A stretch of DNA of 64,000 nucleotides from Nymphaea colorata (taxonomy: Eukaryota > Streptophyta > Magnoliopsida > Nymphaeales > Nymphaeaceae), in the NCBI RefSeq assembly GCF_008831285.2, contig NC_045150.1, forward strand, positions 16,553,362 through 16,617,361. Direction: 5' to 3'. Shown one piece after another: positions 34,226 through 45,703 of the stretch (its first letter is position 1; every line of letters starts with the position of its first letter). The notes below the pieces were generated by a model that made no database searches, was not told where the DNA came from, and was given only the letters and a program-made list of their open reading frames with translations. Made by a program: the position numbers and the translations under genes.

Positions 34226-37052
34226 AGCTGATACGAGCCTTAGTCCGAGTAGGGCTAACCAAGGCCAAAGGCACGGCCACAGTGAGAGATCACGGCTCAA
34301 TGGAATTAAACTTCGAGCCTAGAGAAAATACAGTGGGAGGTGCGGGAGGATATACAACGGCTCTAGGACATGAATGAACTAGATGAAGACCAGCAATTGG
34401 GGGAATCTGCGAGTTATGCCATGGTCCATTCTTGAGTTGTGTCGAAACCCAAGTCTCTAGAGTCGGTCTAGGACGAGTCTAGGGAGGTCTCTTGGCTGAA
34501 TTGAGCTCAGCTCAATGAGGTTAAGGGATGTGTCAAGTCTGAAGTTTGGGTGGCAACCCGGACGAGGTCCCCACCTTGAGCTCACAAGGCTCAAGGGGTG
34601 TCTAGCTAGGACTTAGCCGTTTTTCACTTCTTGATTTGCTTTATTTGAGTTTGCGCCAATTCAGTTTTGGATTCAAACTTACCAAGGCGGGTTTTGCCTT
34701 GGATCCGTTTTGCTTTAGCATATTCTGGATTTGGATTTGGGCTGGTTCCATGCATGGGAACCAGATTTATGTACTCATGTATATAAGATTTTGATTCATG
34801 TGTAAACGCATGCAATTTTGAGAAATCAAGGTTATTTGATTCTTTGCTCTCTCTCTCTCCTCACTTCTCTCTCTTCTCGTGCCTCTCTCTCTCTCACGTT
34901 CTCTCCAATCTCTTCTCTTAAGACCAGCATGCGGGCCCTCTACTCCCCCTTCCCCCTCACGTCTTCCTCTCCTCTCCTTCCCAACTCCTCACTATCTCCC
35001 CTCTCTTTCATTTACATCAACTCTCGTTGAAGAAGAATGTGACGGCTTTCTCTTGGGTGAGCCACGGCCCTAGGAGTTATCATCGTCTTCATTTTCGCAT
35101 CTGCCCAGCCACGTCTTGGGTGCAATATCTCTGCTACATCAGAGATATTAGAGGCCTAAGTTGAGCAAGGAGACTGGGTCTTCATCCAAGGAAGGGCAGC
35201 AAACTCATGGTTTCCTCATACAAGGTTAGTTCTTGGATTCCTAAGGTGAAAGCTAAGCAAGTACGTTGGTTTAGTTTGATCCAAGGTTTGACTTACAAGA
35301 AGATGAGAAGTCTCGAGTCACAGCCGAGATTCCCTTCTTCTCCACGGTTGAAACTTGATTTAAACCAAGTTTTACGTGTCTTAGAAGATCCTAGGCGTTG
35401 AGGCTTTCCTAGTTGAGAAATCACTCAAGGAAACGGCACAAGAAGAGTCGATCGATTCTAGCTTTCATCCACGGTCCATCTTTAGAATTTCGCCGGCAAA
35501 GTCAGAATTCCATCCTCAAGAAATCACGGTGAGACCATCTTGGACATGGGAATGGACCATATAAGGTGATTCCATGCAAAGAAAGAAGAAGATACACATT
35601 GGTTTCGCGAAGAACGGCCTAGGCGATAGCAAGCACCAAGTCATCGGGAACTTCTGGTTTTCCGGCGACCTCTGCCATAATCCGGGCCACATTTGGGGGA
35701 TTCCGGTCATCATCACCCAAGGACCAAAGTGCCCTTCCTTGCCACGAAGTGAGACCATCATTTCTAAGGGTAATTCCATCCAAAAGTACTCCAAGGAGAT
35801 ACAACATGGAGAGGAGATTTTCTAGGCGAGAATTAAGGGGAAACTCCTACATTCTAGCTTCAAAAAGTGGTACCAGCTTCATCCTTACCCTTCTAAGTCT
35901 CTCCTAGCCCTTCATCCAGATCCTTAGGAGAAGATCTGACCCTTGATTTGCACGTGAGTTGGAAGAGAATCCCCACATTTGGAATCCTCATTCCACAAGG
36001 CGCCACCTCAACACATTTGACTACATTGGAGGAGCCGGTGCCACTAGTGCCCACATTTGGAGGGATTTGCTCTTTAGTTTAGGTGTTTCAATCATTAACC
36101 ATCCTTAGATCCCAGCCACATCACATCCCACTTACCACCTTTGAATTTTCAGCCTTAGATCTAGAGGATTATCCTAGGTTCAAGTGTAGGAGTCCACCTT
36201 TTGATCCCACGTCGAACTCACGTGATCCCTAACCCTCCTTAGTTCCTCATTAGCTCTCTCATTTAAACCCAAGCCACTCGTTCAATCATCCTTGAACCTA
36301 ACCACCAGTTCCTAATCATCATCCCACATTCCCTTGTCTTAATCCACCTCGTTCCCGACCTCACACCCTTAGATCACCTTCCCTTACACAGTAGCCGAAG
36401 CCGTCCAAGCCCCTATCGCTCCTAACCGGCCCTAAGCCAGCCACACTTAGGATAATTACCAAGCTCTACGGCCGAGCTTTCCTCTATTGACTGTAGTTAG
36501 GTAATTCCTCAGCTAAGACCATGCTGAATCCACCCATCCCCAGCCACAACTAGCATTTGGTGTGCACCCTTGGGCATTTCATCCACTCGCCCAAGCGAAT
36601 TGAGGTTCCTATCACCAAGCAACCGTCAAAACCAGCAGCAGCAACCGAGTTGAAGAGAAGACATCATAGACTTTGCCGGCGATCTTCTCCAACTTGGCGT
36701 CTTACTTGGCGTTGCAGCACTTTCCACCTTGGTATCCCGATTTTCTCAGCTGCAACCTTACATCTGGAATTCATCCTCAGCAGCACCTACAGCAGATCAT
36801 CAAAGAATTCCAAAAGATTCATCAAATGAACCCCGAGCAAGCCTTGGGGAGGTACTTTATTTAGACTAGTTAGATTTGCTATTTTCCTTGCATAGTTTTG
36901 AATCGCTTCCACATTTGTCCAGTATTCCTGTAGTTTTCCGGTGGCCTAGAGCCTAAGATCCAACTACAAGGAGTGTGTTTGGTCTGAGTCTAGCCTTAGT
37001 TTCTTCTTTGAGTTGTGTTTGTTCAATCTTTAGGCGTCTTTAGACCCGTGTG
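34226..37052 (+). mobile_element. Probable LTR/leader region of a large retrotransposon, left part
   Basis: Contains a TATA-like GTATATAAG at about 34778 followed by a CT-rich transcript-start-like stretch (34846-34910), then long non-coding GC-moderate sequence with no domain. The end (GTCTTTAGACCCGTGTG) continues in style across the hAT insertion at 43803. Typical of long gypsy LTRs or LARD-type elements, but no second LTR or primer site was found. Confidence 0.35.
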
Positions 37053-37350
37053 TAGGGCTGCACACGAGCCGAGTCGAGCTCGAGCTCGCCCAGCTCGAAC
37101 TCGACTCGGCTCAAAATACTTGAGCTCGAACTCGAACTCGAACTCGAGTCGAGTTCCTAACACGAGCTCGAACTCGACTCGACTATACATAGTCAAGCTC
37201 GAGCTCGGCTCGTTTAACTCATTTAATGTTTAATTGTTTAATAGTCGAGCTCAACTCGTTTAACTCGTTTAGTCGAGCTTGACTCGTTTAACTCGTTTAA
37301 CGTTTAAGAATTAAACCAATAGTCGAACTCGACTCGTTTAACTCGTTTAC
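37053..37350. repeat. Left TIR and subterminal GAGCTCGA/AACTCGACTCG array
   Basis: Dense runs of GAACTCGA, GAGCTCGAGCTC and, further in, ACTCGTTTAACTCGTTTA. In hAT elements such as Ac, subterminal motifs bind transposase; here the word differs but density and placement match. Confidence 0.85.
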
Positions 37351-38990
37351 TGAATCAAATCAAACCAATTGTATTACTGCTAACAGTTTCATCAAAAAGA
37401 TATATAAAACCACCTGGCATTAATTATGTTCAGATTGTCAACAATTTTTGGAATACATTATACATACAAGCAATGACTGTATCAAGTTCGAGATCTCAGC
37501 AAGAACAGTCTGAGGGGCATAGACGCATAGTGGAAAATTTCAAGTTCGTGATACATTATACATACAAGCAATGACTGCAAACATACAAGCAAAACAGAAT
37601 GAATGGTGCCCATAGTAGCCATTGTTGTGTTCATTTTAAGAGTAATAGCATAAACAATCAGCGCCTAAACAGAAGTCACAAACGCTTGACAAAGCCAACC
37701 CAGTCCGTTTTTGGCCACTGATCTCCTGGAACCAAGTCCATTTCAATGGTTAAACCAAGTTTCCAAACAGCCCATCTCCACAAGAACTGCACACCAAATT
37801 AGCATCCACATCTATATGTCTCCATCAGAGATTCAGAATAACACAACCAGCAGAGACTTCTAAAATGCAACCTGTGAAAACACAGAAAAACCAAACCTAT
37901 GTCAGTCAAAATGCTTACAAATTCATTGACACCAATAAAACTCGCACACACCTCTAAAAGGTTAACCACTCTTCCATAGCACGTTATTGACAGAAACCGT
38001 AGAAATTCACCGGAAAACAACCACAAACATAAAAGTACAAGGATAATTGTAAAACTATATGGCAAGTTATAAAAATTCCAATTCAAACTGTATAGCAAGC
38101 CAAAGCATCGTGGGACCAAAGACTGTAGGAGGCGACTAAGTCTGTCATGCTAGGATCACATCACAAGAGCAATTCATTTCTCGGTTACGGGATAAAATAA
38201 AAGATAAAAATAAAAAATATGGTGATGTACTCCTATACCTCGGATCCACCTAAATAGCAAATAGGAATCAATAAGCATGCAGAATTGGATAGTATGAATA
38301 AAAAGGATTGAAGAAAGATCATTCCTACATGAATCACATTCTTATCAGAAATGTAAACCAATATGGGGTTTATCGAAGACATGCAGACAATCCAACATTT
38401 ATCGACCTTGATTTCATACCTCATTTGTATTTTGCATGGCTGATCAATCATTGCAGCCTGACCAATCAAAAGAATGAAGTTCAGAAAACAATAAAGGTTA
38501 AATTCAAACCAGTTGGACGGGTAAAGAATTTTGGCAACCTGTTACCGTGTTACGACATTTACATATGTGACTACTTGCATAAAACAAGATGGGTTCAACT
38601 GCTATGTACTTCCAGTCTTCCACCATTCACTAAGCAATAAGAACATCAAGAAGCAAAACTGAATGCAAATTGTGAATTCAGTACACAGTGTTCAGAATAT
38701 TATCTAGAATTGAGGTGGCCCATCCTTTTGGAGCTCGTTAAAGGCTCGATTAACATACCCTTTTGAATCACATTAGATCAAATGAATAAAACCTGAAAGC
38801 AAATGAAGAAAGAAGTTTTCCATCTGAAACAGACACTAGAACAATAAGCAAATGAATAAAACCCGTACACAGAAAAAGATTAAGAAAAACTACAAGAGGC
38901 AACTGAAACAGACACTAGAATCACATTAGATCAAGAAAAAGAAGAAAACAAAACAACAAAAAAAAAGGCATTACCAAGAGGCAACTTGAA
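37351..38990. other. hAT 3' non-coding region
   Basis: Downstream of the transposase stop on its strand. AT-rich, no second gene. Sequence around CTGCTAACAGTTT (37378) resembles the interior of the 568-bp element near 8607. A polyadenylation site is expected here. Confidence 0.6.
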
Positions 38991-41190
38991 TCATTCTAAT
39001 GATATATATTCACTTGATTCATCCTCAACCTGAAAGAAATACATATAGTCAATTAACAAATGATTCACAAAATATTTAATGAATACAATTTATTCAAAAT
39101 ATACTTACTTGTGTTACAACTTCATGCATTGGATCACCATCATTCTTTACCCAATTACCCAAACAAACCAAAGCTTCAACTGTTTTTGGCACCAATGAAC
39201 TACGACTATCATTAACAATTCGACCTCCTGTACTGAAAGCTCTTTCTGAAGCAACAGAAGTTATTGGAATTGACAACAAATCACGTGCCATTTGTGAAAG
39301 AATTCGATACTTAGATTCCTTATCCTTCCACCATTGCAAAAGATTGAAAGAAAAAGCATCACCATTATTATCATGCTTAATCAATCCGTCCTCCAAATAT
39401 GTGTCTATCTCAGATTTGGTGACCTGAAAAGCAACATTCTCAGCTTTACCTAACAAGTTAAAAAATAGATCTATTCCACATTGTAGGGTGTCTTGACTCT
39501 CTCGACTTTGAATACTAGAGGAATTAGTTGAAGCAGTAGAAATATTGACATCCACTTCATTTCTTTGAATGTAACTTTGATATACATCTTGTAAAGATTG
39601 TTTTACCATTTGCATTTGTTCTTCCCTTTCTTCTCTTGATTGGTAAATTCTTGAAAAGACAAGTTCTGATAATGTGAGTTTCACGCGTGGATCTAATATG
39701 GATGCAATAATCATGATCAAGTTACAGGATTTCCAATATTTATCAAATTTGTCCTTCATTTTCACTGCCATTGCCTTCATAAACCCACCTTCACTTTCAA
39801 CTTTTTCCTGCAATATTGCTTGAACTCTCCAAATTTCAAGAAAATATAAGTTTGTTGTTGCATAAGATGACCCAGAAAATAGGGTCGACACTGAATAAAA
39901 AACACGAAGAAAACCACATATCACTGCAATTTTTTCCCAATCCTCGGGTCCAAGCAACCATACCAAACCTGGGTCTTCCATGCTATATCTTGCAAAAGCA
40001 TCTTTATATAAAAGAGCTCTTTCCAACATAAAATATGTTGAATTCCATCGAGTTGGTACATCTAACACTAACTTCTTTGACGTTGAAAGATCCAACTCTC
40101 TAGCTGCAGCTGCAAAACCATGGAGTCTTGAAGGTGAAACTTTGATATATTTAACTGCCTCTCTAATGCTAATGATTTCATCCTTAATGGCACTCAATCC
40201 ATCTTGTACCATTATATTCAAAATATGTGCACAACATCGCACATGAAAAAATTTACCTCCATGATACAAGTTGATGCCGCTCTTTTCCATGTTTTCTTTT
40301 AATTTTCTGACAAGAACATCATTTGATGAAGCGTTGTCAACTGTAATAGATATTATTTTCTTTTTAATCTCCCACTCTGCAAGATGTTTAGCAATTACAT
40401 TTGCTAAAACTAACCCAGTATGAGGTGGCTCAACTTCGGTAAAGTTAATGATACGTTGTTGCATCTTCCAATCTTTATCAATGAAATGTGCTGTTAATGC
40501 CAAATATCCAAGTTGTTGGTTTGATGTCCACATATCTGTAGTCAAAGCAATCTTCTCAACACCCTTGAAGACAAGAAGTAATTTCTTCTTTTCATCTTCA
40601 TATAATTTCATGACATCTCTCTTAACTGTCGTTCTTGAAACTGGCACCCAATTAGGAAAACCAAGCCTAAGAATGAACCTAAACCAACAATTATCCACTA
40701 TGGAAAAAGCATGTTCTCCGGTTGCCACTAGTTTTGCAATTAACTCTCTTATTGCTTGAGCATCAATGTTGGAACCAATTTCCATAAGCTTCTTCGTGAC
40801 ATCTGAAGTAGTCCCAGATTTAAAACTTAAAGTCGTTTGCTTTGTGTTAGCACAACGTGTCAAACATTTGTGTCTTCTCATTGATGATGTAGAGCCTCCT
40901 TCACTTATCGAAAATAGTGCACTGCAGTATTTACATTTTCCTTTTTTGATACAATTTATAACAACCTCGTCAAAATCATTCCATATTGTAGAAGTCTTTG
41001 ACCTTGACCTTTTTGCACCACTTATACGTACTTCATGAGCATCTATTGAAACCCCTTCATAGTCAGGGTCTTGCGAATCTATAGGAGTTTCATTAGAGGA
41101 ATGTACTCCATTTGGGACATCATCTGAACTCGGTCTCGAATCACATACTTGTTTGCCCTTATTAATGCTCGAGCTTCCTAAATTTGTCAT
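38991..41190 (-). CDS. hAT transposase (BED zinc finger, DDE, dimerisation domain)
   Basis: ATG at 41190. The main exon runs 41190-39109 (694 codons). A donor (CAA|GTAAGTAT) and acceptor (TTTCAG|GTTGAG) define a 79-bp intron (39108-39030), and a 12-codon exon ends in TGA at 38993-38991, giving about 706 residues; without splicing the frame stops at 39094. Domains: BED finger at ~65-115 (CKYC...H); RNase H-like catalytic core with D219 (TTDMWTS), D285 (TVDNASSND), RWNS at ~381 and E649 (VASERAFSTGG); C-terminal hAT dimerisation helix at ~595-680. All three catalytic acids are present with no stops. It cuts and pastes its own element and probably non-autonomous relatives, acting in the nucleus. 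Domesticated relatives (RICESLEEPER/DAYSLEEPER) exist, but the TIRs and TSD here argue for a mobile copy. Confidence 0.95.
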
Positions 41191-43560
41191 TCTTCAAACT
41201 AGTAATTTTCCCTCCTGCTCAAGCTATTCTCCTATTTGAACATGAAAAGAAATTACTCATCAACAAGCATATTACCAGTTACGTCTAATCAAACAAGAAG
41301 ATTGTTCAATCATCATAATGAGATACCTGAGGTGGGTAGACTAGAATCTCATTCTATTATGCTCACATGATCACAATCATGCAACATGGAAGAAAATGGT
41401 ATGTTATTTGAAAGCATAAGACATGAACTGAAATATTTTGACAGACATATAAACTGAACTAGTGTGACTGTAAACAAGAATCTAAGTATATTTATAAAAG
41501 CAGCCGCAAAGCTTTTATTGGTTGGATCTCGACTCAAACTACATACCACATTAGCCTAGCAGACTTGGGAAATTTGCCCGTCCGGGATAATACAGTCTTG
41601 AGGTATCCACTATAACCAAAATAAAAACCAAACCTCAGAATTTTAAACATCATTCTAAAGACAAACTTTACAATTTACATGAAGACAATTTATAAATGAA
41701 TTCAGAAAAATAATTAATTGAAATTGTTATAAATGACCATCTACCCAAAACAAAGAAAAAGGAACTTGAAACAAAAATGATGAACCAGTACCCTATATTA
41801 CAAGGAAAATTTAATAACTCGCAAGTTCTCAATCAAATACCTATTGGAATTAGAAATGCAATAAAAAAATTGCAATTATGTTATTGTCAAAAGACTCAAA
41901 ACCATTAAATCACTTCATGGTGGAAAGTCCTTCAACAATAGTGTCCATAAGCTGATGCTAATGGTTTTTGTGTTTCTAATATCTGGATTTATCTCATACA
42001 CAAACTAGGAAGTTCAGTCAGGTTTGACTCTCCCTGATAAGGAAAGAGTTTCAAGTCAGCTAGCAGCCAAAGGCATGTGAACACATCTTAAGTTCACTGG
42101 CAGTCAAGTGCACACCCTAGGATGACAATTAGCAACGAGGGAATGGTTATAAGATCATCCGCAGTCCCTGCTAGCAGAGATAAAGATCATTGTGGAAAAC
42201 CTCCCATTGCCTAAAAAAATCACGTGCATGCGCAAATGCACAAAGAAACAAGAAGGAAAGAAAAATCCAGTGAGGAGAACATCCAATCATAAAATTTAAA
42301 TTGTATAAAGTTACAAAAAAAAATCTACTGAGTACATAAAATAAGTTCCAATAACAAAATATAAATTCCTCAAATAGCATGAACACTTCCCAACCCCAAT
42401 TAAAAAGGGCATCAGATTTGCAACGAAAAACATGATTGAAATACCATCATATGCTACAAATTTGTAAGAGTTTTGAGGCCCTTTTCTGCAAAAAGAATAT
42501 GGCATACTAATTCTTTCTATTTGTAAATAATCAAACTGCAGGTAACACAACAAAATCCATGACAGGAAAAACAATCAAGCAACAGTTTCACAGAGAGGGA
42601 TAAAAACCAATGTCATGAATATCAACATTAGTTTTGAAATATCACATTAAAACACCCAAAACAAATAAACAAACACACTAAAAGAACATCAAGAACGATC
42701 AACTTAAAACCAACTTAAAACTATACGTTCCAACGTTATGCAAAATCGGTGCACATAAAAAATCTACCGGAACAGTGTAAGAGAAGTAAAATTCCGTGGG
42801 TTCACCTTTAACCTTGTTGCAGAAGGCTGATAGAGCACGACGTTGCGTGGGATAAGCTCGGGAGGGAGGCGCTCCTTCGCCTCCGCCTTTCCAAAGATGA
42901 AAGCGGCCACGGCGAGTACACTGACGCTGCCTCGCAGGGAAACCAAAGCACAGAGCACAGGCGGGCGGACTGCGGAGAAGAAGCACAGTGAAGCAGGGCG
43001 GGAGGCAGAACTTTAGTGACGAAACAGAAAACCCAAAAACAAGAGCAGAGGACTAGCATATTGAGGTAGCAACCGGAGAGAGAGAGAGAGCCCTACCGAT
43101 TCACGGAATCAACCGGAGGAGCAAATACCCGCTCGCTGCCGGACTGTCGGATCCATCGAAGAGAACCGAAGAGGAAGATCGAGGGACGCCCTCTAAACTT
43201 GAATCTGCACTAGAGACGATGTGTTAACATTCAAATCAGTTGTTATACACTTAGATCACAAATGTGTTAGGAATCCAACAAGAAATGGGGTAAAAAACAG
43301 ATGAAATCGAAGGCGGAGCAGCCGGCTGACCTTGAAGGCTGAAGTGGCCCACGGACACGGCCCGCGGACGACTGGTTCGGTGGTTCCTCCTGCAGACGTC
43401 GGAGAATCCCGGACGAGAGAACTAGAGAAGAGAAGAGTTGATGAAGTCGGAGAGATCGAGGGGCGACTGGCAAGAGAGGGAGAGTCGGAGAGAGCGAAAA
43501 CTTCAAAAGAGAGGGAGAAGTGAGATTCGAGAACGAAAATGAAATGAGGAAACCCTAAAC
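41191..43560 (-). other. Transposase 5' region: leader, probable UTR introns, promoter-proximal DNA
   Basis: Minus-strand upstream DNA of the transposase. The GC-richer blocks at 42790-43060 and 43090-43560 look like untranslated first exons separated by AT-rich introns. No conserved coding domain is seen. Confidence 0.5.
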
Positions 43561-43588
43561 CGCGTCCCGCTTTGACGCTTTTTCATCT

Positions 43589-43613
43589 GAACCGGTTTTA
43601 AAAAAACCGGTTC
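43589..43613. promoter_or_regulatory. Perfect 11-bp inverted repeat (GAACCGGTTTT)
   Basis: GAACCGGTTTT, a 3-base spacer and AAAACCGGTTC, placed between the subterminal array and the transposase leader. Possible operator-like or hairpin element; function unknown. Confidence 0.5.
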
Positions 43614-43802
43614 ACTAAATAATCGAGCCGATTCGAGCTTTAACGAGTTCACTTACATGAACTCGAACTCGACTCGATTAATTAAACGAGTCGGCTCATC
43701 AACTCGAGCTCGACTCGTTTAACTAAATAAGCGGCTCGTTTAAACATACGAGTCGAGTTAAACGAGTCGAGTTCGAGTAGCTCGACTCGTTGAACAGCCC
43801 TA
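43614..43802. repeat. Right TIR and subterminal GAGTCGAG array
   Basis: Words such as AACGAGTC, CTCGAACTCGACTCG and GAGTTAAACGAGTCGAG lead into the terminal CAGCCCTA. It also forms the putative promoter side of the transposase gene, so transposase binding could feed back on its own expression. Confidence 0.85.
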
Positions 43803-44080
43803 CCCGTGTGGACCCTCTACGAGGATCTTGGGTGTAGGATCGACCCTAAGAATCGGGAACTCGCCTATATTGGGGTTAGGTCCTACCACAAGCTGTCTTG
43901 TCTTCTTGTATTAAGGGGAGACATGAAGGATCAGCCCCCAAGCTCCTATGACATGCACAAGCTCAGCCTCCTCATAACACATAACCTGCCTCTCATCTTT
44001 GGGGTGCAGGCTGTCCATTCTGACCTCATAACATATACTCTGCCTCGAGTAAAAGTGGGAAAGTTCCGTTGACTATTTAA
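43803..44080 (+). mobile_element. Right part of the retrotransposon-like region split by the hAT element
   Basis: Starts with the second copy of CCCGTGTG and continues GGACCCTCTACGAGGATC and TAGGATCGACCC, wording typical of gypsy LTR 3' halves. The next 350 bp to 44426 show poly-A/T runs and nothing else. Confidence 0.35.
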
Positions 44081-44420
44081 AAAAAAAAAAAAAGTTAAGG
44101 AGTTGACGTTAGAGTGAAGAAATATTGCTTTTTTTTTTTTTTTAGATTTTCCTTTATGGTCGGGCCTGTCTTTTGCATAATATTGAGGAACATAAAAAAT
44201 CAATGAAAAACTAATGCCATTTTTTAAAGTTTGTAAGAAAATTTTGTAAAAATGCTGCTATCCAGAAATCTATCAAGCTATCACAGCTTATTTTGCCGTG
44301 AGTCCAAATTCAGTGCTGAATTATGGATGGCAACAATCTCAATCACGTCTGAAAGAAAGAGATCCAGTGCTTTCATATGGAGCTTCCATTAAAATTGTGG
44401 TCCATAAAATTCCACAAGTC

Positions 44421-44426
<6 letters not shown>

Positions 44427-44467
<41 letters not shown>
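44427..44467. repeat. (TA)n microsatellite
   Basis: About 20 TA units, nearly uninterrupted. Confidence 0.97.
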
Positions 44468-44473
<6 letters not shown>

Positions 44474-45050
44474 TATCTTGCAGGGTGAGTGGTTCATCTC
44501 CACCGCTCGGAAAAAAGGCAACTGCTTTCACCCCCAATGTTTACAGAGCCAGCGTCGAGACCTATAACAATATAAAAGGATGAGCACAGTGGATCGTGAC
44601 TGCAACTTCGGAGTATCATGTTTTATACTTAGTTAATGCAAAATGTTACCTTCAAATGCAAAAAAATCCCTTTGGTTATCATCATTATTATATTATTTTA
44701 TCTGACCTCTCAGTTGGCTCCCCTACCTTAGTAGCTATATAATTTTTCTTTCAAGTTTTTCTAAGGGATGTAACATGACCTGTTCAGGTTGGCTGGTAGG
44801 TGGACAGTCTTAGACTCCTACGGCATCAGGCTCTCTTATTGTGCCAAAAGGAAGGAAGTGATTCATAAATTGAACTGCGGCACATGCTCTAGTCGTCACA
44901 GCGATGCATCTCTAGATTTTGGGATCTGCAAAAGAGAGAGAAGACTTGGACTTTCATCATGTTCACCCAAATTTTTCTTACAAATTTCAAATGCTACTAC
45001 TCAGATCCAAAGAATTATTTCATTTTGAAAAATTCCTAATAGTACATGCT
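44468..45050. other. Unassigned DNA
   Basis: No gene or element recognised. Confidence 0.35.
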
Positions 45051-45096
45051 TATTATTATTATTATTATTACTACTACTACTATTATTATTATTATT
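45051..45096. repeat. (ATT)n/(CTA)n compound microsatellite
   Basis: TAT trinucleotides, then four to five CTA/ACT units, then TAT units again. Confidence 0.95.
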
Positions 45097-45180
45097 TTGT
45101 AAGAAAACTGCAATAGGAGCTTATCCATGCCCAAAGGATTATGCCTACTTAAGGTTGCGCGCAAAATCAAGAAGGTGTCT

Positions 45181-45312
45181 AAGGGGATGTTTGGCAACTA
45201 TAACACTACCAAGTGTTTTACGCATTTGTCTCAATTTTTTGGAGTAGATTCATGTAAGTTTGGAAAATATCCCTTAAACATTTAGTCAGTATTTCAGTTG
45301 CCAAACACCCTT
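45181..45312. mobile_element. MITE of ~132 bp, probably Tourist-like
   Basis: Left AAGGGGATGTTTGGCAACT is mirrored at the right by AGTTGCCAAACACCCTT. The TIR is about 17 bp with one gap. Flanks offer TAA on the left and TTA/TAA on the right, roughly fitting a 3-bp TWA target duplication. No coding capacity. Confidence 0.75.
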
Positions 45313-45501
45313 ATAAGACCTTTGTGGATTAGCACCAAAATGTTTACGTAAGTATACTAAAACTAAGGAAACACATTGTAAACTGATATGTTAATATGAA
45401 CGTATAAGGCTTTATTAGAAAATTGTTAAGAAATATTGCCTATATTAGCAAAACTTAAAATTGAAAAGACAAAGTCTTCTTACATCCACTGTAGTTCAAC
45501 T

Positions 45502-45695
45502 GAGGGGAGGAACTAAGGTAGGGTTGGGTTGGGCGTTGGCATACCTCAAAATTTTTTTAAAAAAAATTATATGTAAATTTTAGAAAATTTCACTTGTTTT
45601 ATGTAAAAATTTTGAAAAATGACATTTCGGCTTTAATCAAAATTTAGAAACTTTAATTTGTCTCATTTTATAAAAAAATTCTAGCTCCACCCCTC
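45502..45695 (-). mobile_element. 194-bp hAT-like MITE with near-perfect 8-bp TSD
   Basis: Ends GAGGGGAGGAACTA and TAGCTCCACCCCTC. Flanks GTTCAACT (45494-45501) and GTTCAATT (45696-45703) match at 7 of 8. Inverted relative to the copy at 53056, with the same length. Confidence 0.82.
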
Positions 45696-45703
45696 GTTCA
45701 ATT

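Larger units (their letters stand above)
37053..43802 (-). mobile_element. Complete, probably autonomous hAT transposon (6750 bp)
   Basis: The left end starts TAGGGCTGCACACGAG and the right end closes with CAGCCCTA. CCCGTGTG occurs exactly outside both ends (37045-37052 and 43803-43810), the 8-bp target duplication of hAT elements. Both ends carry subterminal arrays of GAGTCGAG, GAGCTCGA and TTTAACTCGTTTA words, likely transposase binding sites. The element encodes one intact BED/DDE transposase on the minus strand, preceded by a GC-richer leader near the right end. The perfect target duplication and open gene suggest recent, possibly still competent insertion. Confidence 0.95.

Noticed and set aside
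39816-41038. Several plus-strand frames of 70-103 residues
   Set aside because: All are shadows opposite the intact hAT transposase.
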